Shown here: piece by piece, positions 6,745 through 14,224 of the stretch | Layout of the letters: each line of letters opens with the position of its first letter | Numbering within the stretch: the stretch's first letter is position 1 | Assembly: GCA_964590835.1 (NCBI GenBank) | Contig: CAZPYD010000018.1 | Coordinates: 1-16,599 of the forward strand | Direction of reading: 5' to 3' | Origin: CAZPYD01 sp964590835 | GTDB taxonomy: Bacteria > Patescibacteriota > Minisyncoccia > JAHISW01 > Tagabacteraceae | DNA: 16,599 nucleotides | Notes under the pieces: model-generated | Seen by the model: the letters and a program-made list of their open reading frames with translations, nothing else | Database searches by the model: none | What the model was told of the DNA's origin: nothing | Program-made: the position numbers and the translations under genes

Positions 6745-7740
6745 ATGATTTCAGAGAAAAAAGAAAAAAAAACCGAAGACAAATCACTTGATATTACATT
6801 ACGCCCAAAAAATTGGGGTAATTATATTGGTCAGGAAAATATTAAAAAAAATTTAGAAATCCTCATACAAGCAGCTAAAGAAAGAAACGAACCAATAGAA
6901 CATTTACTATTTTATGGACCTCCTGGATTAGGTAAAACAACATTGTCACATATTATTGCTAATGAAATGAATAATCCTATTAAAGTAAGTTCTGGGCCTG
7001 CTATAGAAAAAGTAGGAGACTTGGCTTCTATTTTAACAAACCTTCAACCAAATGAAATTTTATTTATAGATGAAGCTCATAGATTAAACAAATCAATAGA
7101 AGAAGTTCTTTATCCAGCTATGGAAGCAAGATCTTTAAATATAATAATAGGAAAAGGACCTTCAGCAAGAACTGTACAAATAGACCTTCCTCCTTTCACA
7201 CTTATTGCAGCTACCACAAAAACTGCTTCTCTGTCCGGACCATTAAGATCACGCTTTTCTGGTGGAACTTTTAAATTAGAACTTTATAACAAAGAAGAGA
7301 TTAAAACTATTATAAAAAGATCAGCAAATATTTTAGGTGTTAAAATAGAAAACTCTGCCGCTGAAAGAATTGCTGAAAGAAGTAGATTTACTCCTCGAAC
7401 AGCCAATAGACTTTTAAAAAGATGTCGTGATATGGCTCAAATAAATAAAAAAGAAACTTTAAACCAAGAAATAGTAGAAAAAACATTAAATCTTTTAGGA
7501 ATAGATGAGAAAGGTCTTGAAAAAGCAGATAGAGATATTCTTTTAACAATAATACAAAAATTTGGGGGTGGGCCTGTTGGATTACAAACATTAGCAGCAG
7601 CCACTTCTGAAGACACCGCAACAATTGAAGAAGTTTATGAACCTTATTTAATGCAACTTGGTTTTTTAGAAAAATCTCCACGCGGTAGATTAACCACCCC
7701 TCGAGCATATAATCATCTAAACATTAATAAGCCAGAATAA
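6745..7740 (+). CDS. ruvB: Holliday junction branch migration ATPase RuvB
   Basis: RuvB forms the hexameric motors that pull DNA through a RuvA-bound Holliday junction. The 331 residues cover the full family length. LRPKNWGNYIGQENI (19-33) matches the conserved N-terminal 'LRP..l.d.iGQ' region. Walker A is GPPGLGKT (58-65), Walker B DEAHRL (109-114), sensor 1 AATT (155-158) and the arginine-finger region PLRSRF (166-171). SRFTPRTANRLL follows as the sensor 2 region, with F where most RuvB proteins have G. The C-terminal winged helix has 'GGGPVGLQTLAAATSEDTATIEEVYEPYL' features and PRGR near the end. The more common E-I-H of Walker B is E-A-H here. A purine-rich AAAAAG lies 15 bases before the ATG, a weak ribosome site. 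It is separate from ruvC, with yebC between. Confidence 0.97.
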   Translation: MISEKKEKKTEDKSLDITLRPKNWGNYIGQENIKKNLEILIQAAKERNEPIEHLLFYGPPGLGKTTLSHIIANEMNNPIKVSSGPAIEKVGDLASILTNLQPNEILFIDEAHRLNKSIEEVLYPAMEARSLNIIIGKGPSARTVQIDLPPFTLIAATTKTASLSGPLRSRFSGGTFKLELYNKEEIKTIIKRSANILGVKIENSAAERIAERSRFTPRTANRLLKRCRDMAQINKKETLNQEIVEKTLNLLGIDEKGLEKADRDILLTIIQKFGGGPVGLQTLAAATSEDTATIEEVYEPYLMQLGFLEKSPRGRLTTPRAYNHLNINKPE

Positions 7741-7784
7741 ATAGGTTTCCCCACACTAATTTTATCTATATTGCAAAACAAAAC

Positions 7785-7813
7785 TTGATTAACACTAAAT
7801 TAAAGTTTAATAT
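7785..7813 (+). promoter_or_regulatory. Promoter of the yebC-ruvC unit
   Basis: TTGATT (7785-7790) and TAATAT (7808-7813) are separated by exactly 17 bases, a good sigma-70 type arrangement. Transcription should start near 7820, giving a leader of about 130 bases that contains the short open frame and both hairpins described next. The TTGATT hexamer and 17-base spacing are the same as in the rpmH promoter. Confidence 0.6.
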
Positions 7814-7851
7814 AAAATACATTAAAAATATTTAAAACAAGGAGTAAGTAG

Positions 7852-7887
7852 GTGAGTATTATATTAAAGAACTTAGTATTCAAATAA
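7852..7887 (+). CDS. Possible leader peptide upstream of yebC
   Basis: AAGGAG (7839-7844) is the best Shine-Dalgarno sequence in the window, and a GTG follows seven bases later. The frame encodes 11 residues (MSIILKNLVFK) and stops at TAA 7885-7887, which falls in the left arm and loop of the first hairpin. A ribosome on this frame would cover and open that hairpin, as in attenuation-type leaders. No run of one amino acid points to a specific signal. The peptide may also be a chance frame. Confidence 0.35.
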   Translation: MSIILKNLVFK

Positions 7888-7947
7888 GGTATATTTGAAT
7901 ACTAAGTGAATGATTTTAATAGTCGCTACGCTTCTTTAAAATCATTC
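7871..7947 (+). promoter_or_regulatory. Two abutting perfect hairpins in the yebC leader
   Basis: Hairpin 1 is a perfect 16-bp stem: ACTTAGTATTCAAATA (7871-7886), loop AGGTA, and its exact complement (7892-7907). Hairpin 2 starts at the next base: GAATGATTTTAA (7908-7919), a 16-base loop (7920-7935, half G/C, including GTCGCTACGC), and TTAAAATCATTC (7936-7947). It ends two bases before the yebC ATG. No T-run follows either stem, so they are not ordinary terminators. They most likely control translation start or RNA processing of yebC-ruvC. Confidence 0.75.
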
Positions 7948-7949
7948 AC

Positions 7950-8486
7950 ATGTCTGGACACTCAAAATGGTCAACAATAAAACACAAAAAAGCAGCTTCT
8001 GATGCAAAAAAAGGTCAGGTGTTTTCAAAGTTATCAAAATTAATAACTATTACTGCAAAAAAAGGTGGGGATCCAGGAAGTAATTTTGAACTAAAGTATG
8101 CAGTTGATCAAGCAAAAGCCGCCAATATGCCTTCAGATAAAATAGAAAGGGCTATAAAAAAAGGAACCGGTGAGCTTCAAGGTGAAAAACTAGAAGAGGT
8201 GGTATATGAAGCTTTTGGTCCTGGTGGTAGCGCTCTTATAATAGAAGGTATCACAGACAATAATAATAGAACTTTTAATGAAATAAAACACCTTGTATCT
8301 CAATATAATACAAAACTAGCAGAACAAGGTTCTGCATCTTGGGCTTTTGAAAAAACAAAAACAGGTGAGTGGAAAGCAAAAACACCTTTAGATATCTCCG
8401 AAAGCGACAAAAAACAGCTTATGAAAGCTATTGATGCACTAGAAGAACATGATGATATACAAAATGTTTACACAAACGTTTTATGA
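7950..8486 (+). CDS. yebC: YebC/PmpR (TACO1) family protein, shortened form
   Basis: YebC-family proteins were described as DNA-binding regulators and more recently linked to relief of ribosome stalling. The start MSGHSKWSTIKHKKAASDAKKG (quoted to residue 22 in two parts: MSGHSKWSTI and KHKKAASDAKKG) is the family signature. GGDPGSNFELKYAVDQAKAANMP (39-61), KIERAIKKGTGE (64-75) and YEAFGPGGSALIIEGITDN (86-104) follow the usual order. After GSASWAFEK (127-135) the normal proteins have a ferredoxin-like domain of about 60-70 residues; here only a 14-residue bridge remains before the final segment IDALEEHDDIQNVYTN (161-176). Total length is 178 against about 240-250. The frame is continuous, so this looks like a stable short form, not damage. 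Its TGA stop overlaps the ruvC ATG by four bases (ATGA), which indicates translational coupling. Confidence 0.95.
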   Translation: MSGHSKWSTIKHKKAASDAKKGQVFSKLSKLITITAKKGGDPGSNFELKYAVDQAKAANMPSDKIERAIKKGTGELQGEKLEEVVYEAFGPGGSALIIEGITDNNNRTFNEIKHLVSQYNTKLAEQGSASWAFEKTKTGEWKAKTPLDISESDKKQLMKAIDALEEHDDIQNVYTNVL

Positions 8487-8974
8487 TTATTTTAGGAATT
8501 GATCCAGGTTATGGTCGTTTAGGTTATGCTGTTTTAGAAAAATCTAATAATAAAGAAAAATTATTGGATTATTCTTGTATTGAAACAAATCCTAAAGATA
8601 AACACCCAGATAGAATTCTTTTTTTAGCAAACAAATTAAATAAAATCATAAAAAAATACAAACCTGAAACATTATCAATAGAAAAACTTTATTTCACTAA
8701 AAACCAAAAAACAGCGTTAAATGTATCAGAAGCAAGAGGTGTTGTTATTTATCTTTGTTTAAAAAATAAAATGCAAATAACTGAATTTACTCCATTAGAA
8801 GTCAAAACTGCTGTATGTGGATATGGAAAAGCTACAAAAGAACAAGTACAAAAAATGGTAGAACTACTTATAAAAACAAAAAAACCAATTAAATATGATG
8901 ATACTGCTGACGCAATAGCTTTGTGTTTAACCTATTCTTCTACCCAAAAACATTTAAACCTCTTTACAAAATAA
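8483..8974 (+). CDS. ruvC: Holliday junction resolvase RuvC
   Basis: RuvC is the dimeric endonuclease that cuts Holliday junctions symmetrically. The 163 residues give the complete RNase H-like fold. The catalytic acids are all visible: D7 in LGIDPGYGRLGY, E67 in LSIEKLYF, and D140 and D143 in YDDTADAIALCL. The basic segment GYGKATKEQVQKMV (113-126) matches the conserved 'G.G.A.K.QV..MV' DNA-binding helix. The start ATG is fixed by the ATGA overlap with yebC. In many genomes ruvA follows ruvC; here an acidic small gene follows after 94 bases and no ruvA is in the window. Confidence 0.97.
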   Translation: MIILGIDPGYGRLGYAVLEKSNNKEKLLDYSCIETNPKDKHPDRILFLANKLNKIIKKYKPETLSIEKLYFTKNQKTALNVSEARGVVIYLCLKNKMQITEFTPLEVKTAVCGYGKATKEQVQKMVELLIKTKKPIKYDDTADAIALCLTYSSTQKHLNLFTK

Positions 8975-9020
8975 CTTAATTTTGATAAACAATATATAAC
9001 CTTTAAAAAGTAAAAGGTAA

Positions 9021-9049
9021 TTGAGGTCGGATTTTATAGATATTTTAAT
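9021..9049 (+). promoter_or_regulatory. Candidate promoter of the acidic small gene
   Basis: TTGAGG (9021-9026), a 17-base spacer and TTTAAT (9044-9049) form a plausible promoter with a start near 9056, only 13 bases before the ATG. ATTTTAT (9031-9037) and ATAAAAT (9053-9059) form a 7-bp inverted repeat across it, and ACCTTT / AAAGGT (at about 9000-9018) form a smaller one upstream. Confidence 0.35.
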
Positions 9050-9068
9050 AGAATAAAATTTTAAAAAT

Positions 9069-9272
9069 ATGGACGAATTAAAAACAAATGAAGAAGAAAC
9101 AACTAACGAAGAAGTAGCAACAGAAGAAGCTGAAGTTGAAACTGAAAAAGCTGAAGGAGAAACTGAAGAAGCCGAAGGAGAAACAGAAGAAACTGAAGGA
9201 GAAGCTGAAGAAGTAACTGAAACAAATGAAAATGAAGAAGAAGCTGACAAAACAACAGAAGACGAAGGTTAA
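9069..9272 (+). CDS. Highly acidic 67-residue protein with heptad repeats, function unknown
   Basis: I do not recognise this protein. Of 67 residues 30 are glutamate and three aspartate, against three lysines; the rest is mostly T, A, G, N and V, with no aromatic residue and no cysteine. Three tandem seven-residue units stand at 28-34, 35-41 and 42-48: AEGETEE, AEGETEE, TEGEAEE. The 21-base DNA units (9150-9212) differ at several third positions, such as GCT/GCC and ACT/ACA, so the protein repeat, not only the DNA, may be kept. It must be disordered and soluble; there is no signal peptide. It lies 94 bases after ruvC and is followed 12 bases later by a strong terminator, which supports a real transcript. 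A DNA-mimic or charged-tail role is conceivable but unproven. Open frames on the opposite strand here are shadows of its repetitive codons. Confidence 0.6.
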   Translation: MDELKTNEEETTNEEVATEEAEVETEKAEGETEEAEGETEETEGEAEEVTETNENEEEADKTTEDEG

Positions 9273-9283
9273 TACTAAACACG

Positions 9284-9316
9284 ACAACCCTGACTAATAG
9301 TCAGGGTTGTTTTTTT
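9284..9316 (+). terminator. Intrinsic terminator
   Basis: ACAACCCTGACT (9284-9295) pairs perfectly with AGTCAGGGTTGT (9299-9310) around an AAT loop, and a run of seven Ts (9310-9316) follows. It ends the yebC-ruvC-acidic protein region. There is no matching T-run on the other strand, so it does not serve tyrS, whose stop lies 18 bases further on. Confidence 0.95.
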
Positions 9317-9333
9317 ATTTATTTAAATTTCTA

Positions 9334-10530
9334 CTAAATTTCTAATTTAATAAACTTCTTTTTTCCAACCCTTACTACATTAGATTTCTTTATCTCAAAA
9401 TTAACATCATTTATTTTTTCACCACCAAAATCAATAGCCCCTGCATTCATTAATCTCCTAAACTCCGTTGTAGATGAAACAATTTCTTTTTCTACTAAAA
9501 TATTTCTCAATAAATCTCCTTTTTTTATTTTTACTATTTCAATATTTTTCGGTAACTCTTTTTTTTGAAAAGTATTTACAAAATAATCTTTAGCTTTTTT
9601 TGCATCTTTTTCTCCATATAAAACTTTGACAATCTCAAAAGCTGTTATTTTTTTTGCCTCCATTTTATCTTCCATATCTACAATACTTTTAATTTTATCT
9701 AAATCAATCCTAGTATTGTTTATTAAAAACAATTCAACCATTTCATCGGGTTGCCTCATAATTGCACCAAACATATCAGTAGGGGAGAGATCAAGGAAAA
9801 CACCTGTTCCACGGCTTTTAGACATCAATTCTCCTGTCTTAGGGTTTTCCATTAAGTTAATCACTAAAACAATCTTTTCTTTATTTTTAAGTTTCTTAAG
9901 TAAAGTTCTACCAACAAGAGCATTAAAAATCTGATCTGTTCCACACATTTCTACATCAACCTCCATTACAACACTGTCATAACCTTGCATTAATGGATAC
10001 ATAAACTCATGTAAAAATATTGGTTTATTTTCTTTCAATCTTTTCTTAAACATATCTCTTTCAAGCATTCTTTGAACTGTAATATTAGAAGCTAAACTAA
10101 CAATATCTTCCATTGTTAATTTTGAAAGCCAATCATTATTATATAAAACCTTAGGTGGATTTTCATCTGCCTCAAAATCCATTAATGGTTTAATTTGATT
10201 AAGCCATTCTTCCACATTTTCAACAACCTCTTCTCGAGAAAGTTGTTTTCTTACAGCTTCTTTTTCTGTTGGATCACCTATACGTGCAGTAAAATCACCA
10301 ACCAAAACTATTACCTCATGCCCTAGTTTTCTAAGATCTTCTAAAAACATATAGTTTTTAGCGTGGCTCAAATGTAGTGATGTAGAAGTAGGATCAGCAC
10401 CAATGTAAAACTTCAACTTTTCACCATTCAATAATTTTTTACGAAAACCATCAAGAGTTGGTATTGCATCAACCACAACACCTCTATTTAAAATTTTATC
10501 AATTTTATCTTTATTTGTATTTATTTCCAT
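9334..10530 (-). CDS. tyrS: Tyrosyl-tRNA synthetase
   Basis: Class I synthetase that charges tRNA-Tyr. The 398 residues start at ATG 10530 (MEINTNKDKIDKIL); a further in-frame ATG 13 codons upstream adds a hydrophobic stretch not typical of the family. FYIGADPTSTSLHLSH (41-56) holds the HIGH-type motif as HLSH. GHEVIVLVGDFTARIGDPT (70-88) is the Rossmann segment. YPLMQGYDSV and VEMCGTDQIFNALVGR (178-208) form the tyrosine-binding site. ELMSKSRG (234-241) is the KMSKS loop. The tail, about 345-398, is an S4 RNA-binding domain (RNILVEKEIV, then EFRRLMNAGAI). The motif set fits the longer TyrS type with 'GTDQ..N' better than the E. coli type. It is divergent from the PBP gene, with 108 bases between the starts. 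Confidence 0.95.
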   Translation of the reverse strand: MEINTNKDKIDKILNRGVVVDAIPTLDGFRKKLLNGEKLKFYIGADPTSTSLHLSHAKNYMFLEDLRKLGHEVIVLVGDFTARIGDPTEKEAVRKQLSREEVVENVEEWLNQIKPLMDFEADENPPKVLYNNDWLSKLTMEDIVSLASNITVQRMLERDMFKKRLKENKPIFLHEFMYPLMQGYDSVVMEVDVEMCGTDQIFNALVGRTLLKKLKNKEKIVLVINLMENPKTGELMSKSRGTGVFLDLSPTDMFGAIMRQPDEMVELFLINNTRIDLDKIKSIVDMEDKMEAKKITAFEIVKVLYGEKDAKKAKDYFVNTFQKKELPKNIEIVKIKKGDLLRNILVEKEIVSSTTEFRRLMNAGAIDFGGEKINDVNFEIKKSNVVRVGKKKFIKLEI

Positions 10531-10621
10531 AATATATATAAGCCTAACAAAAAAACAAAATTTTATCAAAATATCTTATTTAAAACATTGAAAAAACAAG
10601 TTTTTTATGTTTAAATATGTT

Positions 10622-10636
10622 TATAATATTTATAAT
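10622..10636 (+). promoter_or_regulatory. Twin TATAAT elements just before the PBP gene
   Basis: TATAAT occurs at 10622-10627 and again at 10631-10636, the second only two bases before the ATG at 10639. Use of the first would start transcription near 10634, leaving about five leader bases. No good -35 is seen. A 7-bp inverted repeat AAAAAAC-AA-GTTTTTT (about 10591-10606) lies upstream in the divergent tyrS/PBP spacer. Confidence 0.4.
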
Positions 10637-10638
10637 AT

Positions 10639-12855
10639 ATGAGAAATCTTTTAATTATATTTTTAATTTTTATTTTATTTATCTGTATATCAGGAGGTAT
10701 ATTTTATTTATGGTTTAATTCTTTACCAATCCCTGATTTTGAAACATTTGAAGAAAGGAAGGTTATTCAATCTACTAAAATATATGATAGAACAGGTGAA
10801 AAACTACTTTATGATGTTCATAAAAATATCAAAAGGACTGTAATACCTTATGAGGATATTCCACTTTATATAAAAAATGCGACAGTTGCAATAGAAGATG
10901 AAACTTTTTATCAACACAAAGGAATAAGTATTGTTGGTATAATAAGAGCTTTAACTACAAATCTTAAACAAGGAAGAATAAAAGGACAAGGTGGTTCAAC
11001 TATAACTCAACAATTAGTAAAAAATACCTTTTTAACTCCAGAAAAAACTTTTACAAGAAAAATAAAAGAAGCTTTTTTGGCTTTTAAATTTGAAAATATT
11101 TTCTCTAAAGAAGAAATATTAACACTTTATTTAAATGAAATACCTTATGGTGGTAGTAATTATGGAATAGAAGCTGCTGCACAATCATTTTTTAATAAAA
11201 ATACAAAAGATTTAACTTTAGCTGAATCAGTATATCTAGCTGCTTTACCTCAAGCACCTAGTTATTATTCTCCTTATGGTTTACATATAGATGATTTAAA
11301 AATAAGAAAAAATCTTGTTTTAGAAAAAATGTTAGAACTTAATTTTATTGAAGAAAATCAATATATTAATGCAAAAGAAGAAGAGGTGGTGTTTTCAAGC
11401 GCAAATGAAAAAGGAATAACTGCACCCCATTTTGTAATGTATATAAAAAATTATCTTGAAGAAAATTATGGTAAAGATATGGTTGAAAATGGTGGCTTAA
11501 AAGTTACAACATCAATCAATTTAGATTTACAAAAAGAAGCTGAGAAAATGGTAAAAGAGTATGTAAAAGATATTGAAGAAAAATTTAATGCTGGAAATGC
11601 TGGTATAATTGGTATAGATCCTAAAACAGGACAAATTCTTGTAATGGTTGGTTCAAGAGATTATTTTGATGAAAATTATGAAGGAAAATTCAATGTAACA
11701 CTTGCAAAAAGACAACCAGGTTCATCTTTTAAGCCTTTTGTTTATGCAACTGCATTTAAAGAGGGTTATACTACTGAAACAATTGTGTTTGATTTAAAAA
11801 CAGAATTTAATCTTGATTGTAATCCTGATGGTACTTATAAAAACAAAATAATAGATGAATCTAATATAAACCCTGAAGAACGTTGTTATCATCCTAAAAA
11901 TTATGATGATGTTTATAGAGGACCAGTGACACTTAGAAATGCTCTTGCTCAATCAATTAATGTTCCTGCAGTAAAAACATTATATTTAACAGGATTAAGT
12001 GATTCTCTAAAAACAGCTCAAGATTTAGGTATAACATCATTAATTGATCCACTTAAATATGGTTTAACTTTGGTTTTAGGTGGTGGAGAAGCAAGTTTAC
12101 TTGAGATGACTAGTGCTTATTCTGTTTTTGCAAATAATGGTGTTAGAAATAAAACAACAGGAATATTAAAAATAGAAGATAATCAAGGTAATATACTTGA
12201 AGAATTTAACTTCCAACCAAACCAAGTTTTAAGTATAGGGGTTAGTCAGATGATAAATGATATACTCTCAGATAACAAAGCAAGAACACCTGCTTTTGGT
12301 GAGAGATCATATCTTTATTTCCCAGATAGAGAAGTAGCTGTAAAAACAGGAACAACAAATGATTACCGTGATGCTTGGGTTATAGGTTACACACCAAATT
12401 TTGCGCTTGGTTTATGGGTAGGTAATAATGATAATACTCCAATGGAGAAAAGAGTAGCTGGTTTTATAGCAGCTCCTTTGTGGAATGAGTTTTTTAAAAA
12501 AGTTTTCGAGATAACACCAAAAGAAAATTTTACAAAACAAAAAAATAACGAATTAACAGTAGATATTAAACCTATTTTAAATGGTGAATGGAGAGGAGGG
12601 AAGATATATTATATAGACACAACAACAAATAAACCAGCAACAGAAAATACACCAACTGAATTATTAGAAAAAAGAATATTAACCCAGGTTCACTCTATTC
12701 TTTATTGGGTTAATAAAAATAATCCTAATGGACCAATACCATTAAACCCAGAAATAGATCTTCAATTTAATTTATGGGAACCCCCTGTAAGGGAGTGGGT
12801 AGAAAACCAAAAAATAATAGAAGATGTTGAAATAAATCCAACATCTTCTATTTAA
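10639..12855 (+). CDS. Class A penicillin-binding protein (glycosyltransferase/transpeptidase, PBP1A-like)
   Basis: Bifunctional peptidoglycan synthase anchored in the cytoplasmic membrane with its domains outside. It has 738 residues. Residues 4-26 are a single hydrophobic anchor. The GT51 domain (about 45-230) has VAIEDETFYQHKG (83-95, catalytic E86), GGSTITQQLVKN (118-129), RKIKEAFLAFKFE (140-152) and LYLNEIPYGG (163-172). The transpeptidase (about 320-625) has the active-site motif S362-S-F-K365, S439-I-N441 and K569-T-G571. A short tail of about 110 residues lacks the long low-complexity ends of many PBP1A proteins. The start is fixed by the anchor; no Shine-Dalgarno site exists. The stop overlaps the convergent DciA-like gene by eight bases. 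The mrcA/ponA naming is uncertain, so no symbol is given. Confidence 0.96.
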   Translation: MRNLLIIFLIFILFICISGGIFYLWFNSLPIPDFETFEERKVIQSTKIYDRTGEKLLYDVHKNIKRTVIPYEDIPLYIKNATVAIEDETFYQHKGISIVGIIRALTTNLKQGRIKGQGGSTITQQLVKNTFLTPEKTFTRKIKEAFLAFKFENIFSKEEILTLYLNEIPYGGSNYGIEAAAQSFFNKNTKDLTLAESVYLAALPQAPSYYSPYGLHIDDLKIRKNLVLEKMLELNFIEENQYINAKEEEVVFSSANEKGITAPHFVMYIKNYLEENYGKDMVENGGLKVTTSINLDLQKEAEKMVKEYVKDIEEKFNAGNAGIIGIDPKTGQILVMVGSRDYFDENYEGKFNVTLAKRQPGSSFKPFVYATAFKEGYTTETIVFDLKTEFNLDCNPDGTYKNKIIDESNINPEERCYHPKNYDDVYRGPVTLRNALAQSINVPAVKTLYLTGLSDSLKTAQDLGITSLIDPLKYGLTLVLGGGEASLLEMTSAYSVFANNGVRNKTTGILKIEDNQGNILEEFNFQPNQVLSIGVSQMINDILSDNKARTPAFGERSYLYFPDREVAVKTGTTNDYRDAWVIGYTPNFALGLWVGNNDNTPMEKRVAGFIAAPLWNEFFKKVFEITPKENFTKQKNNELTVDIKPILNGEWRGGKIYYIDTTTNKPATENTPTELLEKRILTQVHSILYWVNKNNPNGPIPLNPEIDLQFNLWEPPVREWVENQKIIEDVEINPTSSI

Positions 12856-13114
12856 AAAATATTTCTATTTTTTTATTTTTACCAAATTTTTCTTCAATCT
12901 TATTTATTATATTTTTTCTTTTTATAAAAAACTCACTTTTTAAAATAGGATTAAAGGTTTTTATGGTTAAATATGGTTTTTTAAAAACAATTTTATAATC
13001 ATTATTATCTATATAAAAAACCTCATTGATTATTTCCTTTAATTCATCTTCAATTAAATTATCATTTGATTGAAGATTTTTAAATTTAATTAAAAATTCA
13101 CTTATATTTTTCAT
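12848..13114 (-). CDS. Small DciA/DUF721-like protein downstream of dnaN
   Basis: The protein has 88 residues, basic and soluble. Its second half, YLTIKTFNPILKSEFFIKRK (48-67) followed by NIINKIEEKFGKNKKIEIFF, resembles the DUF721/DciA domain: a strand 'l.v.v.s.a.a.eL', a helix carrying the charged 'k..il..in...g', and a last strand 'v..I.f'. DciA helps load the replicative helicase in bacteria that lack DnaC. Position supports this: in several bacterial groups a DUF721 gene sits in the dnaA-dnaN cluster. It starts six bases after the dnaN stop on the same strand and is very probably co-transcribed with it. The tryptophan and proline marks typical of longer DciA proteins are missing, so the call is tentative. 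Confidence 0.45.
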   Translation of the reverse strand: MKNISEFLIKFKNLQSNDNLIEDELKEIINEVFYIDNNDYKIVFKKPYLTIKTFNPILKSEFFIKRKNIINKIEEKFGKNKKIEIFFK

Positions 13115-13120
13115 ATTAAG

Positions 13121-14224
13121 TTAAATATCTTTCATTGGCATGATTAAATAACGAAAAGAAGTATCATCTAACCCTGTAATAAGAAAAGGTTTCTTTTCTC
13201 CATCAAACTTAAAAACTATTTTTTCAGAATTAAAAGAAGATAAACAATCAATTAAATAACGATAATTAAAAACAGAAACTAAATCACTCCCATCTGTTTT
13301 TGCTTTTATGTTTATAGTATGTTCTCCTAAATCAGGATTATTTGTTTGTAACTCAATATAATCTTCATTTTTATATATTTTTAATCTTATTTCATTTAAT
13401 TTACCACAAAACATTGATGCACTCTTCAAAGAAGATGTTAAATCTTTTTTATCAATAGTTACTGTATTTGAAAAATCTTTAGGAATAATTTGCTTATAAT
13501 CAATATAATTACCTTCAACTAATCTAGTTAAAAATTCTATGTTATTATTTTGTAAAACCAAATTATTATCCTCTATTTTAATAGTTAAATCTCCTTCTTC
13601 ATTTTCAAAAATTCTTAATATTTCAACAGTACTTTTGTATGGTATTAAAATTCCTGAAAAACCTGAAAAATTATAAGGAATTATTTTTTCGGCCAATCTA
13701 AAAGTATCTGTTGCAACAAAAGTTGTTGGAACACCTTTAGAAGAATTTAAAAGAACACTATTAATTTCTGGTTTCATTTCTGAATTAGAAGTAGCGTAAT
13801 AAACAGATCTTAAGCCTGGTAAAAAATCATTTATAGAGATATTAAAAGTTTGTTTTTCTTTTATCTCAGGAAGTATTGGAAAATCTTCTGTTGGAAAACC
13901 TTTTATTGTTGTAGAACTAATATCTGTTGCGACAACCATATTATTATCTATAGAGTTTAATCTAATTTCACCATTATCAGGTAAGGAAGATATTAAATTA
14001 GAGAAAAGTTTAGATGGTAAAGCTATTCTACCTTCTTTTTCAACCTTAGCTGGTATAGAGACTTTTAAAGCCATTTCAAGGTTGGTTGTAGAAAAAATTA
14101 AGGAATTTTTATTTGTAGAAATTAAAACAGCACTCAACACAGGAAGAGTTGGATTATTAATAGATATTTTATCGCTTAAAAGTAAGGCTTTTTGAAGATT
14201 TTTCTTAAAACAAGATATTTTCAT
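13121..14224 (-). CDS. dnaN: DNA polymerase III beta sliding clamp
   Basis: DnaN is the ring-shaped dimer that tethers DNA polymerase III to DNA and serves as a docking platform. The 367 residues make three equal clamp domains. Visible marks are LPVLSAVLIST (27-37), GRIALPSKLFSNLISSLP (65-82), GFPTEDFPILPE (109-120), PEINSVLL (152-159), ATDTFRLA (171-178, usually ATD.hRLa) and the C-terminal RYLIMPMKDI with the M-P-M that lines the partner-binding pocket. The protein starts at MKISCFKKNLQKAL with no Shine-Dalgarno site. It follows dnaA on the same strand after 313 bases of probable origin DNA, and no recF follows it. Confidence 0.97.
   Translation of the reverse strand: MKISCFKKNLQKALLLSDKISINNPTLPVLSAVLISTNKNSLIFSTTNLEMALKVSIPAKVEKEGRIALPSKLFSNLISSLPDNGEIRLNSIDNNMVVATDISSTTIKGFPTEDFPILPEIKEKQTFNISINDFLPGLRSVYYATSNSEMKPEINSVLLNSSKGVPTTFVATDTFRLAEKIIPYNFSGFSGILIPYKSTVEILRIFENEEGDLTIKIEDNNLVLQNNNIEFLTRLVEGNYIDYKQIIPKDFSNTVTIDKKDLTSSLKSASMFCGKLNEIRLKIYKNEDYIELQTNNPDLGEHTINIKAKTDGSDLVSVFNYRYLIDCLSSFNSEKIVFKFDGEKKPFLITGLDDTSFRYLIMPMKDI

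Noticed and set aside
7388..7708. Minus-strand open frame inside ruvB
   Set aside because: A leucine-rich shadow of the conserved C-terminal part of RuvB with no start signals.
8954..9287. Serine- and phenylalanine-rich open frames on the minus strand opposite the acidic gene
   Set aside because: They arise because GAA-rich codons read backward give TTC/TCT codons without stops. They have no family resemblance, and the plus frame has the promoter and terminator.
10591..10606. AAAAAAC-AA-GTTTTTT as a terminator
   Set aside because: The loop of two bases is too small, the stem is almost all A-T, and it lies between divergent starts where no gene ends.
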